DNA from: Phycomyces nitens
Lineage: Eukaryota; Mucoromycota; Mucoromycetes; Mucorales; Phycomycetaceae
Assembly: GCA_022702545.1 (NCBI GenBank)
Contig: JAHRBC010000003.1
Span: forward strand, 7,812,001-7,876,000
Direction of reading: 5' to 3'
Length of the DNA stretch: 64,000 nucleotides
The position numbers and the translations under genes are program-made. The notes under the pieces are model-generated. The model did no database searches and was not told the DNA's origin. It was given only the letters and a program-made list of their open reading frames with translations. Shown here one piece after another: positions 31,758 to 44,912 of the stretch; within the stretch, counting starts at the first letter, position 1; the number at the start of each line of letters is the position of its first letter.

Positions 31758-34200
31758 TTATATAATTACTGAGTGTGTCCAGGTAGGTCTGCTAGAAATG
31801 TCCACGTCAGGCCACTGTCTGGATCGACTTTTGTTGATATTGATTTGGCTGCAGATATTTGTTTGAGGACACAAAAAAATACTTGGTGGAGGTTTCGCCT
31901 TCTTCACACTACTTGAGACCAAATCTAGTGGTGAGATTGGAATCATAAGAGGTTTGGATAGAGGCTGGCTTGGATTAAATACTGGCGGGATAAGGTGAAG
32001 TTTGGTAGCTATTGAGCATATTGCGTTGGTGGTGAAGATATATGTTCTGGGAACTGAGGCGACGATAAACTCTGTTCTCATATCACAGAGCAAGTTGTTT
32101 GTGGGCATGCCTAAAACACGCTCATTGAATTCAAGAGGAATCACCAGTAGAGAAATAAACAGCATATTTATCTAAAAAAATTGGTAAAGGTGCTGTAAAA
32201 TTCATCGTGTGAGAGGTATTTGGTGATTAACCGCCGGATACCATGGTCAGAAGGTCGAGAGAGAGAGAGAGAGAAATAGAGCCTACCAGAAGGCAGTGGT
32301 CATTTCAGGAAGGATTGATGGAAGAAAAATTAATAAATCCAATTGTTAAAGAGATGAGGCGGAAAATATAGTCGATATAAGTGGGGACGCGGGTGCTATG
32401 AGAGGTAGGAGGGGTAAAGCATCAATTGAATTCCCCTGAAGACATCATTTCCAGACAGATAGACGATGAAACTTCCGGAGATTGTAGTTAAAAAAATTTA
32501 GAATAAATTTAGGTAGAGATGATATAAGAAAAGGAAGAATGGTGACTAGCGAAGAAAAGAATGTGCGTCGATGGGTATGGACATTTGTAGCATAGAGCAA
32601 CGCCAGCAAAAGGGTTAATTCGTCAATCAGCATGTGTAACCTTGACAACCAGTGCACGGTCATTTGGTGACACATACAGTTGTTCAAGGTGGAGAATGGA
32701 ATAAAGAAAGATAACCATAGTCCAGAGTCTAAAGACTTGCTTGATGTTGGAGGAGAAGATGTATAGTAGGATAGTGGGAAGAAAGGAGATGGATATCCTA
32801 CAGAGCAAGCAAGAAAAGTGAAGGAGAGAATACATGAAGATGACGGATAAAGAGACCTTTAGGAGATTGTAAATTAGTGATAACAGAGAGACCTCGAACA
32901 TTAAAGGTTCCTAAGCGGGTAGATTATACAGTCATTTTTATATATTATATTGGCCAGACTGGCCAGAACGAGTCTCGTATTCGTTCATGGGCGTATTTTC
33001 ATCAAGTTCAATATACGGTTGATTTTCCTGGCCCTGGGTGTGGAAAGAGAAGTCGAGAAAGGACTAGCGGAATTCATTATCTGTCATGATTGGCCGGAAT
33101 ATGACATCCTCAATAAGGGAAATTTCTCAAGTGTCAAACGAGTACTTGCTGCAATGGTTCCTCGTCCACTAGGATCATACATGGGTATATTTATGTTGTC
33201 CCCAGTGGTGTCAGTTGGAGCAGATGAAAGAGTGGATCCAGACTTGGATCGAGTGGTCAATACCGACATGGATCGCCAACAAATAGGCTTGCGAGCCAAA
33301 GATATGAGAGCAGGAGGTATTTTATTCAATATTGCACCCACAATTGTACTGGAAGAAGGTGGGGGAGGGTTTGCAAATGTCTAAAGAGCACGGAAAGCTT
33401 CTGTTTTAGCAGTCTCCAATTGAAGTTAGTCCTGTATAAGACGATCGGCCTCAATTATGACAGGATGGGTGGAACAATCTCGGTTGGCTATTTCATGCAA
33501 GACACCACAAAGCTAACAGCGGGGTGTGCGAGATGGGCGCTTTGTACATGCGCGCAGGAAGTGACCTTTCTCACGGCGATACCCGCACACGGGTGAAATA
33601 TCCTTGGAACGCAGCTCCACTGCGCAGGAGATGGTTTTTTCCAAATGAAGGCGGCTGGGGAGGGATTTGGGTGTGTCAAACCCAGATGTGTCCAGAAGGA
33701 CAGTATCTTCACCACGGAAAGTTCCACGGTGGGAGACGTAAGCACGTAATTGAACAACCTTTCCGTACGAATGAAAAGCCTCTTTAATGGGCCCAAGATG
33801 GTCAGTGTTGGGATCACAAGCGCTGATGCGATACATGTCAACCTTTACAATATTGCTATCGGAAGGCACACTTGGAGAGGCGACGGCTTTGGTGTCTTGG
33901 TACACCAGACTCTCAGAGGTGGCTTTCATCTGGGTGGCAGATTCGGTGAAAAGGGATTCTGTCAAGAGGTCTTTTGAGCGAGTGTAACGCAAGGTCAATG
34001 AAGTCATCTGGCCAAAAAGAACATCGTCTACTGCGTTGACAGAACCGAGTTTGCTGAGTTTGAACAAAACGCTCGACGGATAGATGGTCCCAGTTCCATT
34101 GAGAGAGAGAGGTCAAAACCATGAGCAGCAAATATGGAAAGAGGATTATTCTTAAGATGAGTATTGTGCTCTGCACTCATATTTTTAGTCGTTGAACCTG
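31758..34200 (-). mobile_element. LINE-like retrotransposon relic
   Basis: Minus-strand order: an ORF1-like piece (34067-33513) rich in Ser/Thr, ending in a degraded zinc knuckle (CGYRREKGHFLRAC); a low-complexity linker (33341-33084); then an apurinic-endonuclease-like fragment (about 32900-32440) whose best part reads LLYATNVHTHRRTFFSSLVT, the 'LYAPN...R..FF..L' pattern of LINE endonucleases. Stops and shifts are frequent. No reverse transcriptase motif was seen. The frame 32165-31758 is open but unassigned. Confidence 0.55.
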
Positions 34201-34319
34201 CCATGGGTTGGGAGTACTGCCTTGTGAGTTTGATCCCTCGGAGGTACTCATACCAGTTATTATTATGGGGTTTTGTGTTGATATAATATGTATCCACACA
34301 AAACAATTATTTAGCTGCA

Positions 34320-34950
34320 AAACCGTCGGTTGGACCAATCCGCAATATCACATGTAAGACCATAGCATCAAATGCTGAGATCACTTTCTCTTTGGATGCG
34401 TTACAAAACCACTTTGTCTAGAATATGGCTCTATCTCGGTTCTTTCTAACATTAAATCTAATTGAGGTACAGATCCTGTTAGGATATATTTGTTTCATAA
34501 ATGCTTCTCATCTCTGGACATCTAGATCTTAGTTATCGTTACTACTAAAAAAGACATATGTAGATATATAAGAGTCTTGTTTTGGGTTCTCGGCCTTTTG
34601 TAATACTTTGAATATTTCAAGGTCTTTCTCTCCACTTTACTCATGCAAAATAACAAAAAGGCTTTGCTCTGTGTGGCACGTAGTACAGAATAGCGCAAGC
34701 ATTTTACAACAAATGTGTGAATATTGATCTAGATATTTACTAAATGAACATGAAACAAGTATGATTCCTGTTCTTACAATATAACCAAGACTCTATATAT
34801 CTATAATATTATCCTTGAATATCCTTATCTTTGGCTTCCATTGAATATATTTTATACATTCTGTCCTACAATAGACTGCGTCTATTTTAGTTTTTAGATC
34901 TTGAAACCAATAAATAGCTCTAATATTTAAAAGGGTTAAAGACCTCTCTT
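34320..34950 (+). repeat. Shared F-box upstream block (copy 5)
   Basis: Homologous to 27760-28400 across its length but more diverged than copies 2 and 4 are from each other. Confidence 0.65.
34860..34884 (+). promoter_or_regulatory. Conserved upstream element of F-box copy 5
   Basis: TCTGTCCTACAATAGACTGC then GTCTA, 125 bp before the ATG at 34985. Confidence 0.6.
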
Positions 34951-34984
34951 TCTACTATCTATATATTCAAAATACCATTTGATT

Positions 34985-36823
34985 ATGCTTTTATCAGACT
35001 TTCCTCAAGAGATCATAATCAAACTCACGGATTATCTTTCCTTTAAAGATAAAATATCTTGCTCTTTGGTGTGCAAGTCGTGGACACAAGTTTTTCAGGA
35101 TTCCATGCACTCTGATCTATTCATTAATCACAGAGGCGACTTGCGCAATGCTGTTTATTTACGACAAGATCATAAACAAAATTATAAAGAAAACGGGTAC
35201 CTTGTACGATATCTAAACATAGATAAATATATACATGCAACAGACGACGAACTTTGTGCACTGCAAAACAACTTTAAGAATGTAAAATATCTTCATATAG
35301 ATGCACTTTCTCTAACCTCTGTCAGTCTTGAAAACAACACTGGTTGGCACCACTGGAGATCACTAAGAGAACTCTATATTTGCATAAATCATGCACCTCG
35401 TATCTTCAAAACAAGATTCACCTTTCGTGTAGGCGTATTGGTTGATTTAAGGGAATATCGAAGACGTTTTAATGCGCCTAACTACACGCCATGTACGACA
35501 TTCTCATTAAGCGACTTTGAGACCATTCACTCGCATCTACCCTACCTTGCACATTTTGAACTAACGTTGGAACAATTGACCCTCTCTGATGCCGAACTTG
35601 AACGTATGACAAAAGTATCACCAGCCACAACAATGAACAGCTTTATAGTACATTCCACAAAGACAGACCATCGATTTATATACTATTTCGCTTACAAATA
35701 TCCCAATCTACGCACATTGAAGTTTGATTCATTTTACAGCCCAAGTGAAAACGAAGACCATGCCATCAATACAACACCCTTCTTACAGACATCATCTCCG
35801 CCATTTCAACACCTAAAAAAACTAGACATTACATATACCAATTGTCACGGAACAGAGTGTTTAATCTTCTGGGACATGATCAAGCCTTACAATATACCGT
35901 TAAAACACGTCTCAATTACTATTGAAATATCCGACAGTATCTCACATCTTGATAAGCCTTATGATTTTCCCAAGTATATCACTGAAACTTGCTTGAAAGC
36001 GGCATCACGGACCATCGAATCATTTTCTATAAAAGTCAATAAAGAACATACAATACCGTTCAGTGTTATCGATATTAAAGACATTCTTTGCAATTTGGTC
36101 AAACTAAATTTCGATAATTTGGTTTCGTCTCTTGAGCTAGATACGCTCTTGGAAGTTGCACCTCGTTTGAAAGACCTTTCACTCCATTACACTGATGTCA
36201 AAATTAAAGGCGAAATCTACGATTCAAAGAGGTTCGGGCTCCAATCTTTCATAATAACAGAATCAACGATGACATCAGATGTTCTCCGGTTTCTATCCTT
36301 CCACTGCAGAAAACTGAATCTGATGAACTTGTATGCTATAACGGTATCTGGTAACCTTTCAGTACCTGGATGTCAGTTTATTGACATGACCTACACTCGC
36401 TTAGAGTCACTATATCTAAATGACATACAATTTATTATAAGCGACAGCAAGGAGTGTCCGGAAAATTTGAATATAGCTCTTGTCACTCGACCAGTCGAAG
36501 ATATGCCTCCAAAGCAAGAGTACGATCCCAATGTCTTGCCAACCGTTATTGGAGCTACGCCTACAAAATGTCGTTATCAATGGCTTTATACCTCTGCTTC
36601 GGGGGATACTAATGGAATGACAAAGGCACACAGTTTACATGCGAAAAGGTTCTTTTCCGAATACGAAGAAAACAAAAAAAAGACCATCGAGAAAGCTGCT
36701 CGTTCAAAAAAAGTAAAACAATATATGAAATGGAACAATAGCTGTGTTTTTGGCTATACAAAGATAGAACTTGGTTATGTAGCTGATTATGATGTTGACA
36801 CAATAATTACCAGTTATTATTAA
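34985..36823 (+). CDS. F-box/LRR-type protein, copy 5 (intact)
   Basis: 612-residue ORF from the ATG at 34985; the frame is open slightly further upstream only from TTG. F-box DFPQEIIIKLTDYLSFKDKI and CSLVCKSW, leucine-rich body, FLSFHCRKL, GCQFIDMTYTRL and FGYTKIELGYV tail. It is mosaic: the first ~120 bases almost equal copy 2, and from about 36050 onward it almost equals copy 4. Residues about 138-165 (35395-35480) are unlike every other copy and hold an Arg-rich stretch. Polyadenylation-type signal just after the stop. Confidence 0.87.
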   Translation: MLLSDFPQEIIIKLTDYLSFKDKISCSLVCKSWTQVFQDSMHSDLFINHRGDLRNAVYLRQDHKQNYKENGYLVRYLNIDKYIHATDDELCALQNNFKNVKYLHIDALSLTSVSLENNTGWHHWRSLRELYICINHAPRIFKTRFTFRVGVLVDLREYRRRFNAPNYTPCTTFSLSDFETIHSHLPYLAHFELTLEQLTLSDAELERMTKVSPATTMNSFIVHSTKTDHRFIYYFAYKYPNLRTLKFDSFYSPSENEDHAINTTPFLQTSSPPFQHLKKLDITYTNCHGTECLIFWDMIKPYNIPLKHVSITIEISDSISHLDKPYDFPKYITETCLKAASRTIESFSIKVNKEHTIPFSVIDIKDILCNLVKLNFDNLVSSLELDTLLEVAPRLKDLSLHYTDVKIKGEIYDSKRFGLQSFIITESTMTSDVLRFLSFHCRKLNLMNLYAITVSGNLSVPGCQFIDMTYTRLESLYLNDIQFIISDSKECPENLNIALVTRPVEDMPPKQEYDPNVLPTVIGATPTKCRYQWLYTSASGDTNGMTKAHSLHAKRFFSEYEENKKKTIEKAARSKKVKQYMKWNNSCVFGYTKIELGYVADYDVDTIITSYY

Positions 36824-36897
36824 ATAAAATCTATATATCTTTTTTTATATATATAATTGGTCTTGGAAGACTTGGAATTAAAAGCACAGGAAGAGAG

Positions 36898-37180
36898 TGC
36901 AAGAAACATCCTATTGGTAAAATTGATTGACCAATCATAACCAGATCCGGCCATTGTGCCTCTAAACCAATAGTATTCTTACCTAGTCGTCCTTGTAAAG
37001 ACACTACATAGAATCAATCATTATAATTATCTTGGTAGACATTATCTAGAAACACTCATATAAATACCCCTAGAGCTTGATTTTAGAAAGATTAAATAAA
37101 CATCTTTATTAGAGAAATCTATCTTCAAACTCTCTGCCTGTTTTCCCTGTTCTTGCCTTTGCCTAGATTGGTTCCTGACA
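36898..37180 (+). mobile_element. Solo LTR (283 bp)
   Basis: Begins TG (TGCAAGAAACATCC) and ends CA (GGTTCCTGACA). Internal TATA-like 'ATATAAATACC' (about 37057) and 'AATAAA' (about 37094) fit an LTR promoter and polyadenylation signal. Flanked by GAGAG on the left and GAAAG on the right, a 5-bp target duplication with one change. The paralogous flank of F-box copy 4 near 30345 reads through with one GAAAG, which defines both ends. No internal retrotransposon sequence is present. Confidence 0.75.
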
Positions 37181-38616
37181 GAAAGTATAGTGGTTAATGA
37201 TTTCTTTAATCATTACGAAAAAGATAGAAACCTTTCTTTACCTTTGGATACATCACACGGCTTCTCTCGTATACATAGACTTGGGCCAACTTTTTTTTTC
37301 ATTGATACAATCAGTGAAAGCTTCATGGATTATAAAGAGGGTTTTAAGAAAATATTCAATTTGTGTGTGTGTGTTGAATATGTATTTGACGAGAATTACA
37401 AAAGTATAGTGTCTGTACAAGGAGTCATGGTCATTGAGACGGTCAAAAATCATATATACCAATAGGCAATAAACAGTTCATTTAAAGATACTACTATAAA
37501 CCAAACATATATAGAAAAGAAGCATAGATTATAAAGATATTTCCTGGTATGTTCATACAAATACTAGAAATTGTCAAATTGGATTCAATACAAAATTTAA
37601 ACGTTTTCTACGACTTGATGTATATATATATATATCTTGGTTCATCTATAAATTTTCAAAACTAGAAACTAAAGAGTAACTATTACTCCAATTTGCAAAA
37701 CATTGTGGTTTCATTTACGATCCAAGTTTGTATCAAGGTATCTTCTTTTTTGACTACTGGATAATTACTGGCATTCATTATATCATTTGTAATTTAGTCT
37801 TTTCAAGCTATATCACTGTTACTACCGATATTTTCAATTATATACTCTTGTTTCTATACAAAAATGCTTGACAATCTTTTCGGCACCAAGCCTTTGAATA
37901 GAGGAAGATTGTGTATACTGGGGATACTTTAATGCCTTTTCTTCTTCTTCTTCTTCTTCTTCGAGTCGTGTTATTGTATATATTCAGTATATTCTGATTA
38001 TTGGTCCTGTTAAATAAAAATTACAAGGGTATTGCAGTGTATTCTGCCTTTATTTCAAAGGGTGCCACACGGGTATTTAATTTCAACTGGTTAAATGTTT
38101 GTCAGACCAAATTTTGATGCAAAAGCGGTGCAAATTGGGATGTGCTAGGTGAAAGATAGACTGCTACTTTTTTTTTCATCGCTCGCTGCAAATTAAGGTT
38201 CCTTGACAATGTTTCCAAAAAGTCATTAATATCGCATCTCTGGCTATCTTATAATACAAAATGTACAATAAAGAGAGAGAGAGAGAGACATTTAGCGACA
38301 TTAATTTAAAAACCCCTTGTTACGTCATTTTAGATAGCAAACCAGGGTGGAAGCCAGGAAGTCTTGTTGTTTGAAAGCAGCCAGAATCCACAGAGGCCTG
38401 TATTTTTTTTTTACTGTTTGACAATAAATAAATAAAAAGTCACAGGTGCTGGCACAAGTAGCATTATTCCCTTCAAATTTGTCTCAAATTGCCTTTCTTT
38501 TGACAACAATCTCACCACCTAACACAAGCTGTCTGTCATTTCTTTTGATTATTCTTTTCTCTTTAAAAAACAAAACAGCCCTCTAAATCCTCCTTGTTCA
38601 CATTTTCAACCCCCCA
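37181..38616. other. F-box 3' flank, then intergenic
   Basis: 37181-37320 continues the flank shared with copy 4. The open frame 37190-37465 lies mostly in that shared noncoding flank, so it is not called. A (CTT)n tract occurs at about 37938-37961, a (TA)n tract at about 37621-37636 and a (GA)n tract at about 38272-38288. The C-rich stretch 38515-38615 is the likely promoter of the next gene. Confidence 0.45.
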
Positions 38617-40323
<1,707 letters not shown>

Positions 40324-40715
40324 AACACAGGCAGATTTAATCAGATTTAATCAGTAATAATCAATGAGGGATATCTTAAAGTCTCATGTAAATACTTTAT
40401 CTTTATTGCCTCATCTTAATAATCTTGTAAAAAGAAACACAATATATATATATATGAAAATGCATGATAAAATAATTGCAATTTGCTAGTGTGCAATCAT
40501 TGTATCTTTAATAGACCGATAATCAACTGTGTTGATATATCAGAAACCAAAAGCCAGTTTTAGAAAACTATTAATGGTGATTAAAGGCAATGATCAAATG
40601 GCTGCTCTAATAAAGATATAAAACGAATCAGAGCTGGTTAACCCTCTGGTGTCTTATGTTTCTTTCTCGCCCAAACGGCCATTAGAAAGGTTGGAATGGC
40701 TGCCTTGTACTCTAA
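40324..40715. other. Intergenic between two plus-strand genes
   Basis: AT-rich with a small (AT)n tract near 40443-40454. It presumably holds the terminator of the kinase gene and the promoter of the next gene; no motif is assigned. Confidence 0.4.
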
Positions 40716-42728
40716 ATGATTCCCACAAGAGAGATATTTACAAGGTTTAAATGTTGTACAGAAATGAGTGCTAGTTTTCAGACAAGTATGGACACTGCCC
40801 AGGCCTCTCCAAAAAAAGATCCTGTGGATGAATCGGCAGAGTTTATGAGCCTTTTTACCAAATTGGAGGATACCTGTAAAGGCGTTTTCCGAAACAAACG
40901 GGAATTTATGGATGATGGCTCAATATGGCTGCGTATTTACAGAGGTCTTGTCGTAGATCAGTCAGAACAACTACCATTTGTCAAAGGCAATTATACTACC
41001 AATATCAGACTACAAGAGGAAACTCATCTTGTTCTTAAATCCTAGATGAGTGGTTTATGAAAACCGAGTTTAGTTCTCCTAGCTGGATATTCTTACAGAA
41101 ACTTGTCGATGCTCCCAACCTGACTTTGTTTATTGGCGAATTTGTCTTTTTGTTACGCACAGTACTGGACTATATTGATAATGATTCTCTTGCAAAAGAG
41201 GATCCAAAGGCCACAGAAATCCCAATAACTAGTCAGGAAAAGAACAATAATGGACCTAGCCTTGGTAACTCATGGAACTTGACGGCGAGCCAACAGAAAA
41301 AAAGGCACTATATCGATATTTGGGTACAACAAGGCGATTCTGTTATAAAGTGGCTAAATGACAAGCCAACATTTGACGCTATCGAGTGCCTTGTGGATTC
41401 AGTGTCTAGGATTGTGAAAGTTATTGACGAGCCTAGAGAAAAGTGGACAGTAGAGACAAACGAAGAATATTCAATCTTGAAACAATTCACGGCCCAAGAT
41501 GATCATCGGTTTGACCTTGACAATCTTATCCGTGTATTTAAAGCCATTCAGACACACGAAATAATGCCTATTGGTATAGCTAATGTCTGGCAAGAAATCA
41601 AGACGAGCGAAAAGGATAAAGGTAAAGGACCTGGGATGAGATAAAGTAGTTGATGTTAATAATCTGATAACCTTTGGCGTCTAGCTCATTTCTTTCGATT
41701 GTTTGGCTCTGGTGTTGTTTGTGCAAATGAGTCAATGTGTTTGTTGATAAGAAAGGCTATCCGCTATATTGAGCTGTTGATTTCTCCTTTTCCTGGAGGA
41801 TTCTCGCCTGCTGCTGTTCATCAAGCAAAGCAGTTGGGAAGGCTTGTGTTTTGGGATGACTATCATGGGCATGCGACATTAAATGATGTACAGTATGCAA
41901 AGTCGGCCTTCCAGACCTAGTTAAGTTATTTGTGTGCTTTTTTTTATAATGATCTGTATGTTTATGCCAATGATACACAAGTAGCCTTGAGAAAAACAAA
42001 ATCTTGATTATTCCCAGTATAAAAGGGTAATTGTTGATTCTATGAGTTTAATGGCCTGTATAGCAAAAAAAAAATAACCTTTGTGTGTGAACAGGTCTTC
42101 TAAAGACTATGAATATAAGCTCCAGAATATCCAGCTTGATCTCTCTGGTGTGCTTCCACAATCGATAAAGATGAAGGAGGTGGATGTAGACATTCAATCC
42201 AGAATATTGGCCTGGCCAGACACTACAGAGCCCCAACCTGAACGATCTACACACTCTCGCAGAGTAGATTATGAATTGTAAGCCAAAGACAAGTAACATT
42301 GGGTCTTGAATATTTATCAGTGTTTATCTATCAGCCTTGATTTAAAGGTAGTCTGCTGTGGTGCGGATTATGAGTATTATACGAAAACTAGTATTCCACT
42401 GTACTCTGACCAGGGACATGCGGTGGCCACTGCTCTTGGTATCCGAATCTTTGTATCTGTTTCACCCATGGATGATACAACATCTTACAATGTTGACAAG
42501 TGTGTCTGTACCATTAAAAGCCTTGATATTTCCTTTCAAAGAACACGCCACAGGTAAAATGATGAAAAATCAACAAATGATTGATATTCAATACAACCAT
42601 GCTCTTTTACTAGTCTTTTGAATAAACTGTCTTTAAAGAAGTTTGAGCGAAATATCAAACAGGTGCTGATCGAAAATATCCAACGAGGGGTAACTACCGC
42701 ATTTTTACAGCTACTCTCTAATCAATAA
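40716..42728 (+). CDS. HAM1/DUF4449-like fungal protein
   Basis: Modelled exons: 40716-40944 (first junction uncertain, weak GTCTTG donor), 41046-41621, 41685-41892, 42095-42277, 42335-42553 and 42614-42728. The total is 509 residues with every phase consistent. The start may instead be the ATG at 40764. The C-terminal part (ADYEYYTKTSIPLYSDQG, 'VCTIKSLDISFQRTRH' and a final basic helix) resembles the HAM1-like C-terminal domain of fungal lipid-binding-type proteins; the N-terminal helices fit its long helical N-terminal region. The assignment comes from remembered family pattern, so it is moderate. Function in the family is poorly known. Alternative: an unrelated lineage-specific protein. 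Confidence 0.55.
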
Positions 42729-43199
42729 ATAAATAACGAACTTTGGTATCTCGGAATTACATTACCATTGTTTATGCACAAATGATACTTTATAAATATA
42801 TCAATTCCATAAACCTAGTTAATCTTTACTCGTCTATCAAAAGACGATATGCTTTATGTATTCTCTACCATGAAACTTCATTTCTGACTCTGTAAAATAT
42901 ACCAAAGATTGAGATGTGACAAGAATGGATGTCAATCAAAAATCAACCATCATATTTACCTATAATGGTTATTTTTGCCAAACTTGAAATTAATTCTTGC
43001 CAATCAAACTCTTTTGTAAATACAATTCGTGTATATTACTGGATGATATTATAGAAAATATACTTACAAATGAGCGAATAGGGAATTTACTTGCCTCTTT
43101 TTCTTTTTCTTTTTTTAGAAAAAACAAAAAACAAAAAAAAACAAAATAAAAAAAAATGATAATTAATACAATTTGACGTATTTTCTTTACTTGTTCATT
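42729..43199. other. Intergenic, poly-A/T rich
   Basis: Long A and T homopolymers at 43095-43155, just before the start of the next gene, resemble a poly(dA:dT) promoter tract. No gene seen. Confidence 0.4.
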
Positions 43200-44840
43200 A
43201 TGGCTCATGATTTGTCTGATTATGAAAAACAGCGATTAAAGAATATTGAGTAATGATCATTATTGAATAATAAATGAGCTTTTTTGGCTGATTAGTACGC
43301 TGGTAGAGATAATGCAAAACTCTTGAATGAACTTCATGTTCCTTTTGTTGGACAAAAGCGATCAGCCTCGAGCACATTGAAGAAACACACTCCAAAAAAG
43401 AAAATCGAGCCAAAGACTCCAACGCGCGTATCGGCTCGTCTGAGGGGAGCTGCACCCGATACAACAGAAGCCTTGACTATGGAAAATGAAGAACGATCCC
43501 AAAAGATCATACGTGTAGATCGACTTGGAGAAGCTGATCAGGAAGATTTCTTGCGGATCCTAAAGTCATTTCCCAATACACAGCCGACAGTAAAAGAAGA
43601 GACAGAAACCAAAGATAATTCTGATTTGAAGGTTTCAGAGGCATTAAAGGCATTACAGATTAGACACAGTTGGCAGACTGTCAAGGTAGTGACGGAAAGA
43701 ATCACTAATTGTGTGTAAGTTTGAGGATTGCACTGAGCTCCTTGTTCTACACTGTGGCTAATAATGGTATAGCTTCCACCCGTCTCCTGGAAAGTTGCTA
43801 GGATGTGTAGCAGATGTGATTGGTCAATTGGGATTTTGGGATATAGAAGGTGTCAAGGAAGCAGAGGATGGAGATGAACCGGTGGTTTACAAGTATAGAC
43901 CCCACACTCGGTCCATTACAGATATGAAGTTTAGCCCTGTGGATTCCACCAAACTATACACATCTTCCTATGATGGCACTGTCCAATATTTTGACATGGA
44001 AAAGGCAGTCTTTACCGAGGTATCTCTTGGGGATGACAGCCTCCCACTTACGAGCATGACCATAACACAGGACGGACACAGTGTATGTAGGGAGAATGCT
44101 ATTGGTCTTCACGCCAATTGACTAAATAACGGTATGCGTGTGTTTATATGAAATCCTATAAAGGTCTGGATTGCAACTTCGGATGGTGAGGTTGGCCACA
44201 AGGACCTTCGTTCCAACAGTGCCTTGTCACTGTATAGCCTTCGAACCAAGAAGATTGGAACAATAGATCTCAATGATGTTCATAAACATCTTTTGGCAGT
44301 TTCTAGCAATGACAGAACAGCTACAGTATGGGATACACGAAACTTTTCTACAAAGAAAGCCATTACTCCACTGCATGAACTGGAACACGGGTATGCTGTG
44401 ACAAGTGCCTATTGGTCACCAAGAGGAGATCGCCTTGCAACGACATCCTACGATGATTTCATTCGACTCTTCACAGTCAAGAACGATGCAATGTCCTTGC
44501 ACTCTGCCATACCACATAATAATCATACTGGAAAGTAGGTATTGTGTCTAGTGTGTGTATATTGAAATGCTGTATAAATAAATATATTATTAGGTGGGTG
44601 ACAAACTTTCGTGCAAGGTGGAATGCGAGCCCGATGGGACAGGTACACCAACACATGGCAATAGGAAACATGAAGCACCCAGTAAACATCTACTCTGGAG
44701 AAACTGGCAAGATAATAGGTGATTTATATGACAGTGAACGGATCACTGCCGTACCAGCAGTCGTACAATTCCATCCTACCACTACATCCATGGCTGTGCT
44801 TTGTGGTAATGGCAGTGGTAGAATGGTGTGCTGGACATGA
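43200..44840 (+). CDS. CMR1: WD40 DNA-damage protein, CMR1/WDR76 type
   Basis: Nuclear WD40 protein related to yeast Cmr1 and animal WDR76, linked in those systems to DNA damage sites and protein quality control. Exons 43200-43249, 43307-43714, 43773-44082, 44164-44534 and 44594-44840; 461 residues. The first exon encodes MAHDLSDYEKQRLKNIE, the short N-terminal helix typical of the family, missed if one begins at a later start. A basic segment (KKHTPKKKIEPKTPTRVSAR, ending RLRG) follows. The beta-propeller starts near residue 150, with ITDMKFSPVDSTKLYTSSYD, LLAVSSNDRTATVWDTR, TTSYDDFIRLF and TAVPAVVQFHP. The joint at 43249/43307 uses the acceptor GGTAG, which keeps frame. Confidence 0.88.
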
Positions 44841-44863
44841 TATGTAATATATATATATATATT

Positions 44864-44902
44864 ATTGTATTGTATTGTATTGTATTGTATTGTATTGTAT
44901 TG
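44864..44902. repeat. (TTGTA)n microsatellite
   Basis: About eight pentanucleotide units between the 3' ends of two convergent genes, preceded by a short (AT)n tract (44846-44862). Confidence 0.9.
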
Positions 44903-44912
44903 TTAAATATTT

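Noticed and set aside
37190..37465. 91-residue ORF with a good-looking Met
   Set aside because: It lies mostly in the noncoding 3' flank shared with F-box copy 4, where the frame is not conserved.
37938..37961. CRISPR-like or functional array in the trinucleotide and dinucleotide tracts of the window
   Set aside because: These are simple microsatellites without spacers, and the genome is eukaryotic.
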